DNA from: Sphingobacteriales bacterium
Lineage (GTDB): Bacteria > Bacteroidota > Bacteroidia > Chitinophagales > Chitinophagaceae
Direction of reading: 5' to 3'
Length of the DNA: 64,000 nt
Assembly (NCBI GenBank): GCA_016192105.1
Contig: JACPUV010000003.1
Location: 62,001 to 126,000 of the forward strand
Made by a program: the position numbers and the translations under genes
Part shown: positions 41,360 through 49,278 of the stretch, in pieces
How positions within the stretch are numbered: the stretch's first letter is position 1
How the letters are laid out: each line of letters opens with the position of its first letter
Notes under the pieces: model-generated
Told to the model about the DNA's origin: nothing
Seen by the model: only the letters and a program-made list of their open reading frames with translations
Database searches by the model: none

Positions 41360-41941
41360 ATGACCGAGGAAGCCATTTTGCAAGGTTGTTTGAGAAATGA
41401 TGCGACAGCCCAGCGTGAACTGTACAACCGGTACAGTTCCAAGATGCTGGCCGTTTGTTATCGGTTTGCTCAGAACCGGGAAGATGCAGAAGATATGCTC
41501 CAGGAAGGTTTTATCAAGGTGTTTTTACAATTACACACGTTTGAAAACCGGGGAGCATTTGAGGGCTGGGTTCGCCGGATCATGGTACACACCTGTATCA
41601 ATATCCTGAAAAAGAACAAGAAGTTCAATGAAAGTGTTGACATCATTCATGCCACCGGCATTCAGATCCGGGAGGAAAGCGTGCCTGCCATTATCCAGGC
41701 CAAACAGGTGGTTGAATGTATCCGGTTATTGCCGATTGGCTACCGCACCGTGCTGAACCTTTACGCAGTGGAAGGGTATAGTCACCGGGAAATTGCGAAC
41801 ATGCTGGATATTGAAGAAAGTACCAGCCGTAGCCAGTACACCAGGGCCAAATCAATGTTGGAAGATATCCTGGTCAGGAAAAGAATATTGCATAAACCGA
41901 AACAGGAATTTAACTGGCTGGCTGCCGTAAGCCGGCGCTGA
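41360..41941 (+). CDS. ECF-type RNA polymerase sigma factor
   Basis: A 193-residue sigma-70 family protein of the ECF class, with only regions 2 and 4. Region 2 (about residues 18-85) contains LYNRYSSKMLAVCYRFAQNREDAEDMLQEGFIKVFLQL and FEGWVRRIMVHTCINILKK; region 4 (about 118-170) has IRLLPIGYRTVLNLYAVEGYSHREIANMLDIEESTSRSQYTRAKSML, a canonical helix-turn-helix. It recruits RNA polymerase to a set of promoters not identified here. The next gene, 35 bases downstream, encodes a protein with a short cytoplasmic head, one membrane helix and a barrel-like tail. It probably controls this sigma factor, as expected for Bacteroidota sigma pairs. Confidence 0.93.
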   Translation: MTEEAILQGCLRNDATAQRELYNRYSSKMLAVCYRFAQNREDAEDMLQEGFIKVFLQLHTFENRGAFEGWVRRIMVHTCINILKKNKKFNESVDIIHATGIQIREESVPAIIQAKQVVECIRLLPIGYRTVLNLYAVEGYSHREIANMLDIEESTSRSQYTRAKSMLEDILVRKRILHKPKQEFNWLAAVSRR

Positions 41942-41976
41942 TATAAAATAAACGTACCCTTAATGGCTGACTGGTT

Positions 41977-43437
41977 ATGGAGAGTAATTTCAACAATAAC
42001 GATTTCGAGCGGTTTCTGAAGCAAAATGCTGACCAGTACCGGATGTTCCCTTCTGAAAACGTATGGAAAGGCATCCATGGTTCTTTACATACCCGCCGGA
42101 GATGGCATGGCATCGGGCTCGCCCTCTTACTGCTCACCACCGGCACTGTAACCTGGATGATGCTTACCATTCCGTCCGGTAAAAAGACAGAACCTCTGGC
42201 TCAACGATCCGTTGCCGCTAATAAAGAAGTTTCGCAGGAAGCGGTTGTCATCACGCCGCCCAAAGCAAACCCTGTACATAAAGCGCCGGTCGCCTCACCC
42301 GGTAATCAGCAACAGAATTTCTTCCTGGCCACTGAAACCTGGGATTACCAGGTTAATGACCTGAACGGCCTGGAAAAAGCAACTGCAATAGCCTCCATTT
42401 CCCTGGCCCGGGCCAACCCGGATAACTTATCCCTTTCAGCGCCTGATCCAAGCGGCATGGCAAAAACACCCGCCGGCATTATTGCCCGTCCTGCCAAGCC
42501 TGCAGCTGATCCCGAAGGCACTGGTCAGCCCGGGCAGACTGCTCCTGCTTTTGCACAAAGCGATGACCTGGTGGTTGCGCCTGCTTTATCCACTGTTGCT
42601 GAAACAGCAGCGGAACAAAAAGCCGAAATGAAAAGAGAGGAATACCCGCTGACGATTGAAAGTGTGATCAATTCTTACCGGCACAGCAAAAAGATCCGCA
42701 AGGCCAAATGGCAGTTATATATTACACCTACTGTTACTTACCGCAAACTGGATGAGAACAAGCAATTCATCAACGCGGCCCGTTCCAATATGAACAGTTC
42801 TACCCAGTTGCTGTATTCTCCTGACCTGAATAACCTCGTTACCCACCGGCCGGATCTCGGACTCCAGTTCGGTATATCCGTTGGATTCCCCCTGACTAAG
42901 AAATTATCCATTGTTACAGGGTTCCAGTTCAATATCAGTAAATACGATATCTGGGCCTACAATTACCCCAGTGAACTCGCCACCATCGCCCTCAGCAACG
43001 ACTATGGAGGCACCAGCACGGTTTCCACGGTTACCAATTACCGGATCATTGGTATGAACAGGGCCAATAAAGCCAACTGGCTGCGAAACTTCTATTATTC
43101 CGCCTCTGCCCCTGTCGGACTGGAGTACAAGCTCCTGAAAACACGTAAAACCTACCTGGGCATTGGGGCCACAATACAACCCACCTATATACTGGGTAAC
43201 AGGGCTTATGTGATTTCAACGGATTATAAAAATTATATGGAAGTACCTTCCCTGACCCGTAAGTGGAATATCAATACAGGGGTTGAAACCTTTGCCGGAT
43301 TCTCTGTTGGAAAGACAGCCTGGCGCATCGGGCCGCAGGTCCGCTACCAGACGATGTCCAGCTTCAAGAAAAAATACCCGGTACAGGAACATCTTTTTGA
43401 TTACGGACTGAAACTGGGCATTATGCTCAATCGGTAA
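41977..43437 (+). CDS. Putative transmembrane anti-sigma partner with barrel-like C-terminal domain
   Basis: A 486-residue protein. Residues 1-42 are soluble and charged (FERFLKQNADQYRMFPSENVWKGIHGSLHTRRRW), residues 45-63 form a single transmembrane helix (IGLALLLLTTGTVTWMML), residues 65-215 are a low-complexity Ala/Pro/Thr linker, and residues about 240-486 are aromatic-rich beta-strands with the look of an outer-membrane barrel (LYITPTVTYRKLDEN; QVRYQTMSSF; DYGLKLGIMLNR at the end). The cytoplasmic head could bind the sigma factor encoded just upstream. I know of no characterised member; the anti-sigma role is inferred from gene order and topology. A perfect 14-bp hairpin follows the gene. 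Confidence 0.7.
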   Translation: MESNFNNNDFERFLKQNADQYRMFPSENVWKGIHGSLHTRRRWHGIGLALLLLTTGTVTWMMLTIPSGKKTEPLAQRSVAANKEVSQEAVVITPPKANPVHKAPVASPGNQQQNFFLATETWDYQVNDLNGLEKATAIASISLARANPDNLSLSAPDPSGMAKTPAGIIARPAKPAADPEGTGQPGQTAPAFAQSDDLVVAPALSTVAETAAEQKAEMKREEYPLTIESVINSYRHSKKIRKAKWQLYITPTVTYRKLDENKQFINAARSNMNSSTQLLYSPDLNNLVTHRPDLGLQFGISVGFPLTKKLSIVTGFQFNISKYDIWAYNYPSELATIALSNDYGGTSTVSTVTNYRIIGMNRANKANWLRNFYYSASAPVGLEYKLLKTRKTYLGIGATIQPTYILGNRAYVISTDYKNYMEVPSLTRKWNINTGVETFAGFSVGKTAWRIGPQVRYQTMSSFKKKYPVQEHLFDYGLKLGIMLNR

Positions 43438-43465
43438 AACCGGTACTAACTGCTGCTTTGCACCG

Positions 43466-43495
43466 GAAATCCCACCTGCCTGCAGGTGGGATTTC
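43466..43495 (+). terminator. Perfect 14-bp hairpin after the sigma/partner operon
   Basis: GAAATCCCACCTGC and its exact complement flank a 2-base gap, so the natural loop is a few bases larger. Only a weak T-rich run follows, so it may act as a terminator or as an mRNA-stabilising end. Confidence 0.6.
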
Positions 43496-43526
43496 TGATT
43501 CTATACTCCGATTACCCCGTTTACTT

Positions 43527-43534
43527 TAATTTTA
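43527..43534 (+). promoter_or_regulatory. -7-like box four bases before the lipoprotein gene
   Basis: TAATTTTA (TTTA in place of TTTG) ends four bases before the ATG at 43539, just after the hairpin of the preceding operon. Same geometry as nadE, nadC and apaG. Confidence 0.35.
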
Positions 43535-43538
43535 GGGC

Positions 43539-44129
43539 ATGAAAAAAAAGGTTTCCGGGTTGCTGCTGGCCCTTCCAATCCTGCTGTTTTCCTGTAAAGA
43601 AAAAAAGAAGGCAGAGGATAAGCACTTTGTTTCCATCGTATCCCTTTTTGAAAAACAAGTGGCCCATGTGGACACTTCGCTGTATGCTATTACCCGGTAC
43701 ACCCAGCGGGACAGCCTGCATACCGATACCGATTATATTCCCCGGGAAAAATTCCGGGAAGCCGCCCGTGAATTCCTGGAACTGCCGGATCTCTCCAATG
43801 CGGAAATAGCAGCCCGCTTCAAAGAAGAAAACCGTTATGATTCGCTGATCCGGAGGGTGGTGATCGCCTATACCCCCCTTGATCCCAAAAAAGAAGAAAT
43901 AAAGAAAATTGAACTGCTGGTCAGCTCCGATATAATGGAAGACAGCAGCAATAAGGTCACCCATATAATAATTGACCGGATCGTCAATAACCGGGACGGC
44001 TTTCTTCAAAAAAAAATGCTCTGGAGAACCGATAAGAGTTTCCTGATCGTGACCACGACCCAGTTACCCGGTAAACCCGAAGAAATAACCACCACCCGGG
44101 TGGTATGGAACGAAGAGGAGACCCCATGA
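43539..44129 (+). CDS. Hypothetical lipoprotein upstream of uvrC
   Basis: A 196-residue protein with a lipoprotein signal (MKKKVSGLLLALPILLFSC, Cys19). The mature region is highly charged and helical in the first part (ETRYDSLIRRVVIAYTPLDPKKEEIKKIELLVSSDIM), with a beta-rich second part (HIIIDRIVNNRDGF; KSFLIVTTTQLP). I do not recognise the family. Its stop overlaps the uvrC ATG in an ATGA arrangement, so translation of the two is coupled, although a membrane lipoprotein and a DNA-repair nuclease have no obvious common job. A TAATTTTA box lies directly upstream, and the previous operon ends in a strong hairpin. Confidence 0.75.
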   Translation: MKKKVSGLLLALPILLFSCKEKKKAEDKHFVSIVSLFEKQVAHVDTSLYAITRYTQRDSLHTDTDYIPREKFREAAREFLELPDLSNAEIAARFKEENRYDSLIRRVVIAYTPLDPKKEEIKKIELLVSSDIMEDSSNKVTHIIIDRIVNNRDGFLQKKMLWRTDKSFLIVTTTQLPGKPEEITTTRVVWNEEETP

Positions 44130-45934
44130 CCGCTGCCGAGTTTCAACATATCGCTTCCTCGATCCCTGCACAGCCGGGGATCTATAAATATTTCGACAGC
44201 CGGAATGAATTGCTCTATGTGGGAAAGGCCAAACACCTCCGCAAAAGGGTAAGTTCTTATTTTTCCAAAACTTTTACTACCTATAAAACACATGAACTGG
44301 TACAGCGGATCGCCCGGATCGAGTTTACGATCGTCAACTCAGAACAGGATGCCTTCCTGCTGGAAAACTCCCTGATCAAACAATACCAGCCCCGGTTCAA
44401 TATCAATCTCAAGGATGACAAAACTTATCCTTTCATCGTCATCAAGAACGAGCCCTTTCCCCGGGTCTTCCTGACCCGCCAGAAAAAAGAGGATGGCGCG
44501 GAATACCTCGGGCCCTATACATCGGTAAAAAGAGTAAGGGAACTGCTCGAGTTTATCAAACAAACCATCCAGCTGAGAAATTGCACCCTCAACCTGACAC
44601 CGCAGAATATTGAGAAGAAAAAATTTAAAGTCTGCCTGGAATACCACCTGGGTAATTGCAAGGGACCCTGCGAAGGGCTGCAATCCATGGCGGATTACGA
44701 CGGGAACCTGCAACAGCTGAAAAACCTGCTGAAGGGAAACCTCGCCCCGGTGATCCGGCATTTTAAAGAAGAAATGAAAGGGTATGCAGGTGACCTGGCA
44801 TTTGAAAAAGCTGAACTGGTTCGGAAAAAGATCAGTTACCTCGAAAACTACCAGTCCCGCTCCGTGGTGACCGCGGTCAAAGCCGGGGACCTGGATGTGT
44901 TTTACCTGCTAAAGGACAAAGAAGTGGCCTATGTAAATTACCTGATGGTCCGGAACGGATCGATCATCCAGACCCAAACCAACAGGGTGGAAACCCACCT
45001 TGATGAGGCCCCTGAAGAAGTATTGAGCTTCTCCGTAGCCGCGTTGCGAACCACTTTTAACAGCGATGCCCGGGAGATCGTTGTCCCCATTCCCATCGAT
45101 TTCCCCGGGGAAGAAATACAGGTTACCGTGCCCAAAGGCGGTGACAAAAAAAAATTACTGGAGCTGGCGGAAAAAAATGCCCGTTATTTTATTGATGAAT
45201 TGCGATCCAAAGAAAGGCTCAGGCTCAATACCCGGCAAGGCCCCGGCCAGGCCCTGCTGGAGCAATTACAGAAGGACCTGAACCTGCAGGAAACCCCGGT
45301 CCATATTGAATGCTTCGATAACTCCAACTTCCAGGGGAGTTACCCGGTTTCGGCCATGGTCTGCTTCCGGCATGCCGAACCCAGCAAAAAAGATTATCGG
45401 CATTTCAATGTAAAAACAGTGGTAGGGATCAATGATTTTGCCACGATGAAAGAAGCCGTTTCCCGGCGCTATAAACGCCTCTCGGAAGAAGGGCAGGATT
45501 TTCCTCAGTTGGTTATCATCGATGGGGGCAAAGGGCAGTTAAGCGCAGCTAACGAAGCCCTCACCGAACTGGGACTGACCGGCAGGACTACCCTGGTAGG
45601 GCTGGCCAAAAATGTGGAAGAAGTTTTTTTTACCGGGGATACGGCTTCCCTCAAGCTCCCCTATAACAGCGCCAGCCTGAAACTGCTGCGCAGGATCCGG
45701 GATGAGGTTCACCGGTTCGGGATTACATTCCACCGTCAGAAACGCAGCAAGGGCACCTTTAAAAATGAACTGGAAGACATACCGGGTATTGGAAAATCGA
45801 CTGCTGAATTACTGCTGAAAGAATTCAAATCCGTTAAGAAAATCAGCGAAGCAGATGATGCCTTACTGGAGAAATTAGCCGGGAAATCAAAGGCGGGTTT
45901 GATCCGGGACTATTTTAATCGCAAGGTTTCTTAA
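44126..45934 (+). CDS. uvrC: Excinuclease ABC subunit C
   Basis: A 602-residue nuclease that makes both incisions in nucleotide excision repair with UvrA and UvrB. Order of domains: N-terminal GIY-YIG nuclease (PGIYKYFDSRNELLYVGKAKHLRKRVSSYF), cysteine-rich segment (CLEYHLGNCKGPCEG), UVR coiled-coil for UvrB (FEKAELVRKKISYLENYQ), the RNase H-like C-terminal nuclease (IECFDNSNFQGSYPVSAMVCF; VIIDGGKGQLSAA) and a C-terminal helix-hairpin-helix (LEDIPGIGKSTAELLLKEF). All are complete. I start at MTAAEFQHIASSIPAQPG, seven codons inside the longest frame, because it overlaps the upstream stop (ATGA). No further gene follows before the repeat region. Confidence 0.97.
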   Translation: MTAAEFQHIASSIPAQPGIYKYFDSRNELLYVGKAKHLRKRVSSYFSKTFTTYKTHELVQRIARIEFTIVNSEQDAFLLENSLIKQYQPRFNINLKDDKTYPFIVIKNEPFPRVFLTRQKKEDGAEYLGPYTSVKRVRELLEFIKQTIQLRNCTLNLTPQNIEKKKFKVCLEYHLGNCKGPCEGLQSMADYDGNLQQLKNLLKGNLAPVIRHFKEEMKGYAGDLAFEKAELVRKKISYLENYQSRSVVTAVKAGDLDVFYLLKDKEVAYVNYLMVRNGSIIQTQTNRVETHLDEAPEEVLSFSVAALRTTFNSDAREIVVPIPIDFPGEEIQVTVPKGGDKKKLLELAEKNARYFIDELRSKERLRLNTRQGPGQALLEQLQKDLNLQETPVHIECFDNSNFQGSYPVSAMVCFRHAEPSKKDYRHFNVKTVVGINDFATMKEAVSRRYKRLSEEGQDFPQLVIIDGGKGQLSAANEALTELGLTGRTTLVGLAKNVEEVFFTGDTASLKLPYNSASLKLLRRIRDEVHRFGITFHRQKRSKGTFKNELEDIPGIGKSTAELLLKEFKSVKKISEADDALLEKLAGKSKAGLIRDYFNRKVS

Positions 45935-45950
45935 AACGGGGTTAATTACC

Positions 45951-46182
45951 ATTACTGATTATTACTTATTAATTATTGGGCGTACTCTTTTCAGGAAAAG
46001 TCTTTCTAATCGCGCCGGTCTGATGCAATAATCAATAATCAATCAATTAATAATTCTCCTGTTGATAACTGATTACTGATTATTGATTGCTAATTATTAG
46101 TCGTACTCTTTTCAGAAAAAGTTTTTCAAATCGCGCCGGTCTGATGCAATAATCAATAATCAATCAATTAATAATTCTCCTG
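45951..46182 (+). repeat. Tandem duplication with period 121 bp
   Basis: Two units, 45951-46061 and 46072-46182, agree at about 102 of 111 positions. Each has a conserved core (GTACTCTTTTCAG..., then ATCGCGCCGGTCTGATGC) flanked by AT-rich heptamer-like words (TGATTAC, TGATTAT on the left; AATAATC, AATCAAT on the right). In the second unit GATTATTGATT on the left and AATCAATAATC on the right are exact inverse complements, so each unit can fold into a long hairpin around the core. Confidence 0.85.
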
Positions 46183-46270
46183 CCAGGCGGCTGTACCCCT
46201 GGAAATATGCATTTCCCAGAAAGCCTTCCTACCCCCTTCATTTTCAGCTTGAGGTATATACAAAAAAAAT

Positions 46271-46295
46271 GGGGCCGGAATAGAAATTCAGCCCC
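46271..46295. terminator. Possible bidirectional terminator
   Basis: GGGGC and GCCCC pair over a 15-base loop, with eight A upstream and five T downstream, so a U-tract follows in either direction. It lies 335 bases after uvrC. Confidence 0.5.
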
Positions 46296-46540
46296 GTTTT
46301 TAAAATCCAATATCCTATGAAAAACCAAGACGAAAGTACAACTTTTCTCCAACTTTCCTATAGGACTTTTACGATTTTCAAAACATTTTTTTACTTAGTA
46401 ATGAGTCTTTTAGAAAGGGTTGTGGGGGTTGAAAGGAGTAAGCGTATAAAAGGAGGGTTTGGGGTTGAGGCAGTTTTAAAGAAGAAGTTTGAAAGGAGGG
46501 TTTAGAATGTTTAGCTAATGTTACTTAGTAGGGCTGTTTC

Positions 46541-46571
46541 CTGACATCTGACACCTGACACCCGACACCCG
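46541..46571 (+). repeat. Short heptamer array (TGACACC/CGACACC units)
   Basis: Four consecutive units, TGACATC, TGACACC, TGACACC and CGACACC. The word is the same as that flanking the four-helix-bundle gene 19 kb away (27333-27368 and 27775-27806). Confidence 0.75.
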
Positions 46572-46575
46572 AAAA

Positions 46576-46603
46576 AAAAGGCCATCCCGCAGGACAGCCT
46601 TTT
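46576..46603 (-). terminator. Terminator of the gldKLMN operon
   Basis: Read leftward, AAAAGGCTGTCC pairs with GGGATGGCCTTTT around a TGCG loop in a 12-bp stem with two G-T pairs, followed by eight T. It begins about 22 bases after the gldN stop. Confidence 0.85.
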
Positions 46604-46625
46604 CTTTATAACTTTCAGCTTTCGC

Positions 46626-47648
46626 TTAGTAGGACCAGAGATCCTGTTCGAAATTGAATATTTTTTCTTTGATATTCTCCCCTTCCAGCAGGCGCAGGAT
46701 CGGATCATTGATATAGTTCCGGATCAGTTTATTGCCCGGGTTATCCAGGGTTGATCTGACAATATAGCTGCTGAACATCCGGCTTTCAAACAATTCTTCC
46801 CATGTCATCCGGCTTTGTCCCATGTTTTTGGGGTTATATACTTCGGCCTTGGCCAGCATGGGGCGCAGGTCGGGATAGTAAAGCCAGAACAGGGAAGACG
46901 TACCTCTTTCTTTTGTAGTATTCGGAATATACTCTGTTTTAAGCAGGCCGATCCCCAGGATACGTACAAACATCCGGCTGGATTCGCGGTCAAATACCCA
47001 CTCTTCTTTTAAACGGAGACGGGTTACTGCTTTAGCATCGAAACTGGCCCGGGTTACATTCCAACCAACAATCTTGTCAATTTGCTTGGTATCGTAAATC
47101 GGGAAGGTATCCAGTCTTCCGGCTGTCAGTTGCTGTACATCTGCAACGGCCAGGGGCAGCGTGAAGCGGTCATCAGAAAAAGCGGTTACTTCTCCCGTTT
47201 GCACAGCTTTCATCACCATATTCACAAACATCTGGCTGCCATTATCATCCACTGCTTCATACATAAAGGTCTTATTCATCTTCTCCCGGAGATCAAGCTC
47301 TCTCCATACTTTTTCGGCATAGAGGGCATCATCCCAGCGGAGATGCTCATAAGGAAGGGGGGTGCGCTGAGTCAGATTGCTCTTGTCAAACGCATTATCA
47401 TTCCTCAATGATTTTTTTGGGGAGATATCGCTACTGGTGGTGTCATACGATATAGGAAGTCCGGCCATCGGGTCGTACCCGGTAGGAGGCTGCGTATTGT
47501 TGTTCTGCTGCTGCTCATTCCCGGTCGGAGCCGTAGGGTTTGTCGTCTGATCCTTCTTCTTCCTGGATGTCCTTTGCGCCGTTGCAGGTGTCAGCAGGAA
47601 GGCCGTCAGTACCAGGCAAAAACCAAACTTTAAAAATTTCATATTCAT
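46626..47648 (-). CDS. gldN: Type IX secretion/gliding protein GldN
   Basis: A 340-residue periplasmic protein. The signal peptide is MNMKFLKFGFCLVLTAFLLTPATAQ, followed by a proline/asparagine/glutamine-rich linker and the GldN domain (LRWDDALYAEKVWRELDLREKMNKTFMYEAV; VRILGIGLLKTEYIPNTTKERGTSSLFWLYYPDLRPMLAKAEVYNPKNMGQSRMTWEELFESRMFSSYIV). GldN (PorN) joins with the lipoprotein GldK to form the periplasmic ring of the type IX secretion system. Start is uncertain: an ATG at 47657 overlaps the gldM stop (TAATG), the ATG used here is 3 codons later, and another is 2 codons after that. Last gene of the operon, followed by a strong terminator. Confidence 0.94.
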   Translation of the reverse strand: MNMKFLKFGFCLVLTAFLLTPATAQRTSRKKKDQTTNPTAPTGNEQQQNNNTQPPTGYDPMAGLPISYDTTSSDISPKKSLRNDNAFDKSNLTQRTPLPYEHLRWDDALYAEKVWRELDLREKMNKTFMYEAVDDNGSQMFVNMVMKAVQTGEVTAFSDDRFTLPLAVADVQQLTAGRLDTFPIYDTKQIDKIVGWNVTRASFDAKAVTRLRLKEEWVFDRESSRMFVRILGIGLLKTEYIPNTTKERGTSSLFWLYYPDLRPMLAKAEVYNPKNMGQSRMTWEELFESRMFSSYIVRSTLDNPGNKLIRNYINDPILRLLEGENIKEKIFNFEQDLWSY

Positions 47649-47656
47649 GTCACACA

Positions 47657-49186
47657 TTATTTAATGTAATAAACGAGTGAAGGAGCTTTTGTAGTACGTC
47701 CGTCGGGCCCTTTTACCCTGATATCATCAATAGTAACCATACGATCCGCCTTAACATGCTGGTTAATAGCGGTTCTGACCGCACCGGAGAAAGAAGATCC
47801 CTGTACCGGAATGGAAACAATATCATCATCCGTATCACAGGTGAACGTAAAGCTAACCACATCATAAGGGAGTTCAAAAGGGAAATTCTTGATACCGGCC
47901 CCAACCCCTCCCTGCGCTTTAAAGGCGCCGGCCAGGAAAGGCTCACCGCTGGGCTTACCACCCACATAGGCCTGGGCTTCAGGAATTGTACGAACCCGGA
48001 ATACTCCGCCGCCGGCTACTTTACCGTCCACAGAAACCGTGATCTTGCAATCATCCGTTACCGTGTTTACACGGGCAATATATTTACCATTGCCGATCCG
48101 GGTCAGGCTTCCGCCGCCGCCGGTGATTACAGCATTCACTTTATCATCTCCGCCACCGCTGGCCGCAATGGTGACCGGGTTATCCACGCCCACATACAAT
48201 ACATTCATTTTGTCCAGGGCAATGGAAGCGTTGGCAGAACCAACCGTATAGGGCACATTGATATTCTTAACTTCTTCTTTACCGGTAGTCTGGTTAAAGA
48301 AACTGATCCTCACCGGTACATTGAACTGGCCTACGGAGGAAACCGGTATTTTGCTGGTTGCGTACCCGGAGTCATTGATCTGTACAGTGGTACTGCCGAT
48401 GGTGATCACGGGCCGGGCCGATTTGCTGAAAGCGCCGATACCGGCCTTGATCTCCAGTTCCTGGCCGGGCATCAGGTAGTTGGAATTCTGACCCACAATG
48501 GCTGCATAGGAATCAAAGATCACTTTCACTTCGCCCACTTTCTGGTGGCAGAAGGTAACGACTTTGTTCTCGGCCGTCTTCAGGTCATTCTGGAATTTGC
48601 TGAGGATCGTTAGTCCCGCTACGGTAGGCACCATGTGGAAATAAGAAATCTCCCAGGGTTTGGTCTTTCCATCCTGGCCCGGAGGGTTGGATACATCGAT
48701 GTTGAGTGATTTTGTAAATTCGGTCCGGATGGAGGTATCGATCCTGAAAATATCCTCTCTGTATTTTTCCAGGGCGGCGAGCAATTTCCTGCCCTCTCCT
48801 CCTTTCACAAACATTTTGGTAACGATATCCAGGTTATCCTCTTTGAAGGAGGGGTCGCCCGGTTTTGCGCCTGCCTTGGTAAGGATCTGGCTTTTCAGCG
48901 TCTCAATATAGTTATACAGATCGCCTGACACTTTTACCACCTGCTGGGCTTTATCAAACCAGGGTTTGGCTCTTTCCGCGGTCTGCGGGTCCAGGGTTTT
49001 ATCCTCCAGCGATTTCATGATCGTGGCAGTGGACTGGTCCACCGTTTTGTTCGTGTTCTCAAGGCTTCTCCTAACCGTTTTGAAGGCGTTCAGTATCTCG
49101 GAAGATACATTCAGAGCCAGGAGTGCCGTCAGCACCAGGTACATGATATTGATCATCTTCTGCCGCGGCTCTTTAGGTAAAGACAT
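47657..49186 (-). CDS. gldM: Type IX secretion/gliding motor protein GldM
   Basis: A 509-residue inner-membrane protein with one N-terminal transmembrane helix (residues about 14-34, MYLVLTALLALNVSSEILNAF) and a long periplasmic part. Residues 40-220 are helical and the rest is built of beta-rich domains (GQNSNYLMPGQELEIKAGIGAFSKSARPVITIGSTTVQINDSGYA). GldM dimers span from the GldL ring to the GldK/GldN ring and are believed to carry the motor's rotation outward to secretion and gliding machinery. The length fits the Flavobacterium protein. It is 92 bases after gldL and its stop overlaps the first possible gldN start. Confidence 0.96.
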   Translation of the reverse strand: MSLPKEPRQKMINIMYLVLTALLALNVSSEILNAFKTVRRSLENTNKTVDQSTATIMKSLEDKTLDPQTAERAKPWFDKAQQVVKVSGDLYNYIETLKSQILTKAGAKPGDPSFKEDNLDIVTKMFVKGGEGRKLLAALEKYREDIFRIDTSIRTEFTKSLNIDVSNPPGQDGKTKPWEISYFHMVPTVAGLTILSKFQNDLKTAENKVVTFCHQKVGEVKVIFDSYAAIVGQNSNYLMPGQELEIKAGIGAFSKSARPVITIGSTTVQINDSGYATSKIPVSSVGQFNVPVRISFFNQTTGKEEVKNINVPYTVGSANASIALDKMNVLYVGVDNPVTIAASGGGDDKVNAVITGGGGSLTRIGNGKYIARVNTVTDDCKITVSVDGKVAGGGVFRVRTIPEAQAYVGGKPSGEPFLAGAFKAQGGVGAGIKNFPFELPYDVVSFTFTCDTDDDIVSIPVQGSSFSGAVRTAINQHVKADRMVTIDDIRVKGPDGRTTKAPSLVYYIK

Positions 49187-49278
49187 GACTATTTAGGTTT
49201 AATAGGATTAGAAATGATGACTTTTAGTATCCGGCCGGTAATCACGGTTCAGGTGGACCGGCTCATACACAGTTTGGA

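Larger units (their letters stand above)
45935..46625. other. Convergent intergenic region between uvrC and gldN without a gene
   Basis: It holds the 121-bp duplication, a GGGGC/GCCCC hairpin flanked by A and T runs (46271-46295), a purine-rich 120-base segment bounded by two copies of TTACTTAGTA (46391-46400 and 46521-46530), a short heptamer array (46541-46571) and the gldN terminator. I see no convincing gene; one 62-codon frame at 46317-46505 looks accidental. Confidence 0.7.

Noticed and set aside
46317..46505. 62-codon frame between the GGGGC hairpin and gldN
   Set aside because: No signal, domain or promoter; composition follows the purine-rich DNA. It may be accidental, although I cannot exclude a small gene.
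47756..48613. Open frame of 285 codons opposite gldM
   Set aside because: Antisense shadow; gldM is unambiguous and its codon use leaves the reverse frame open.
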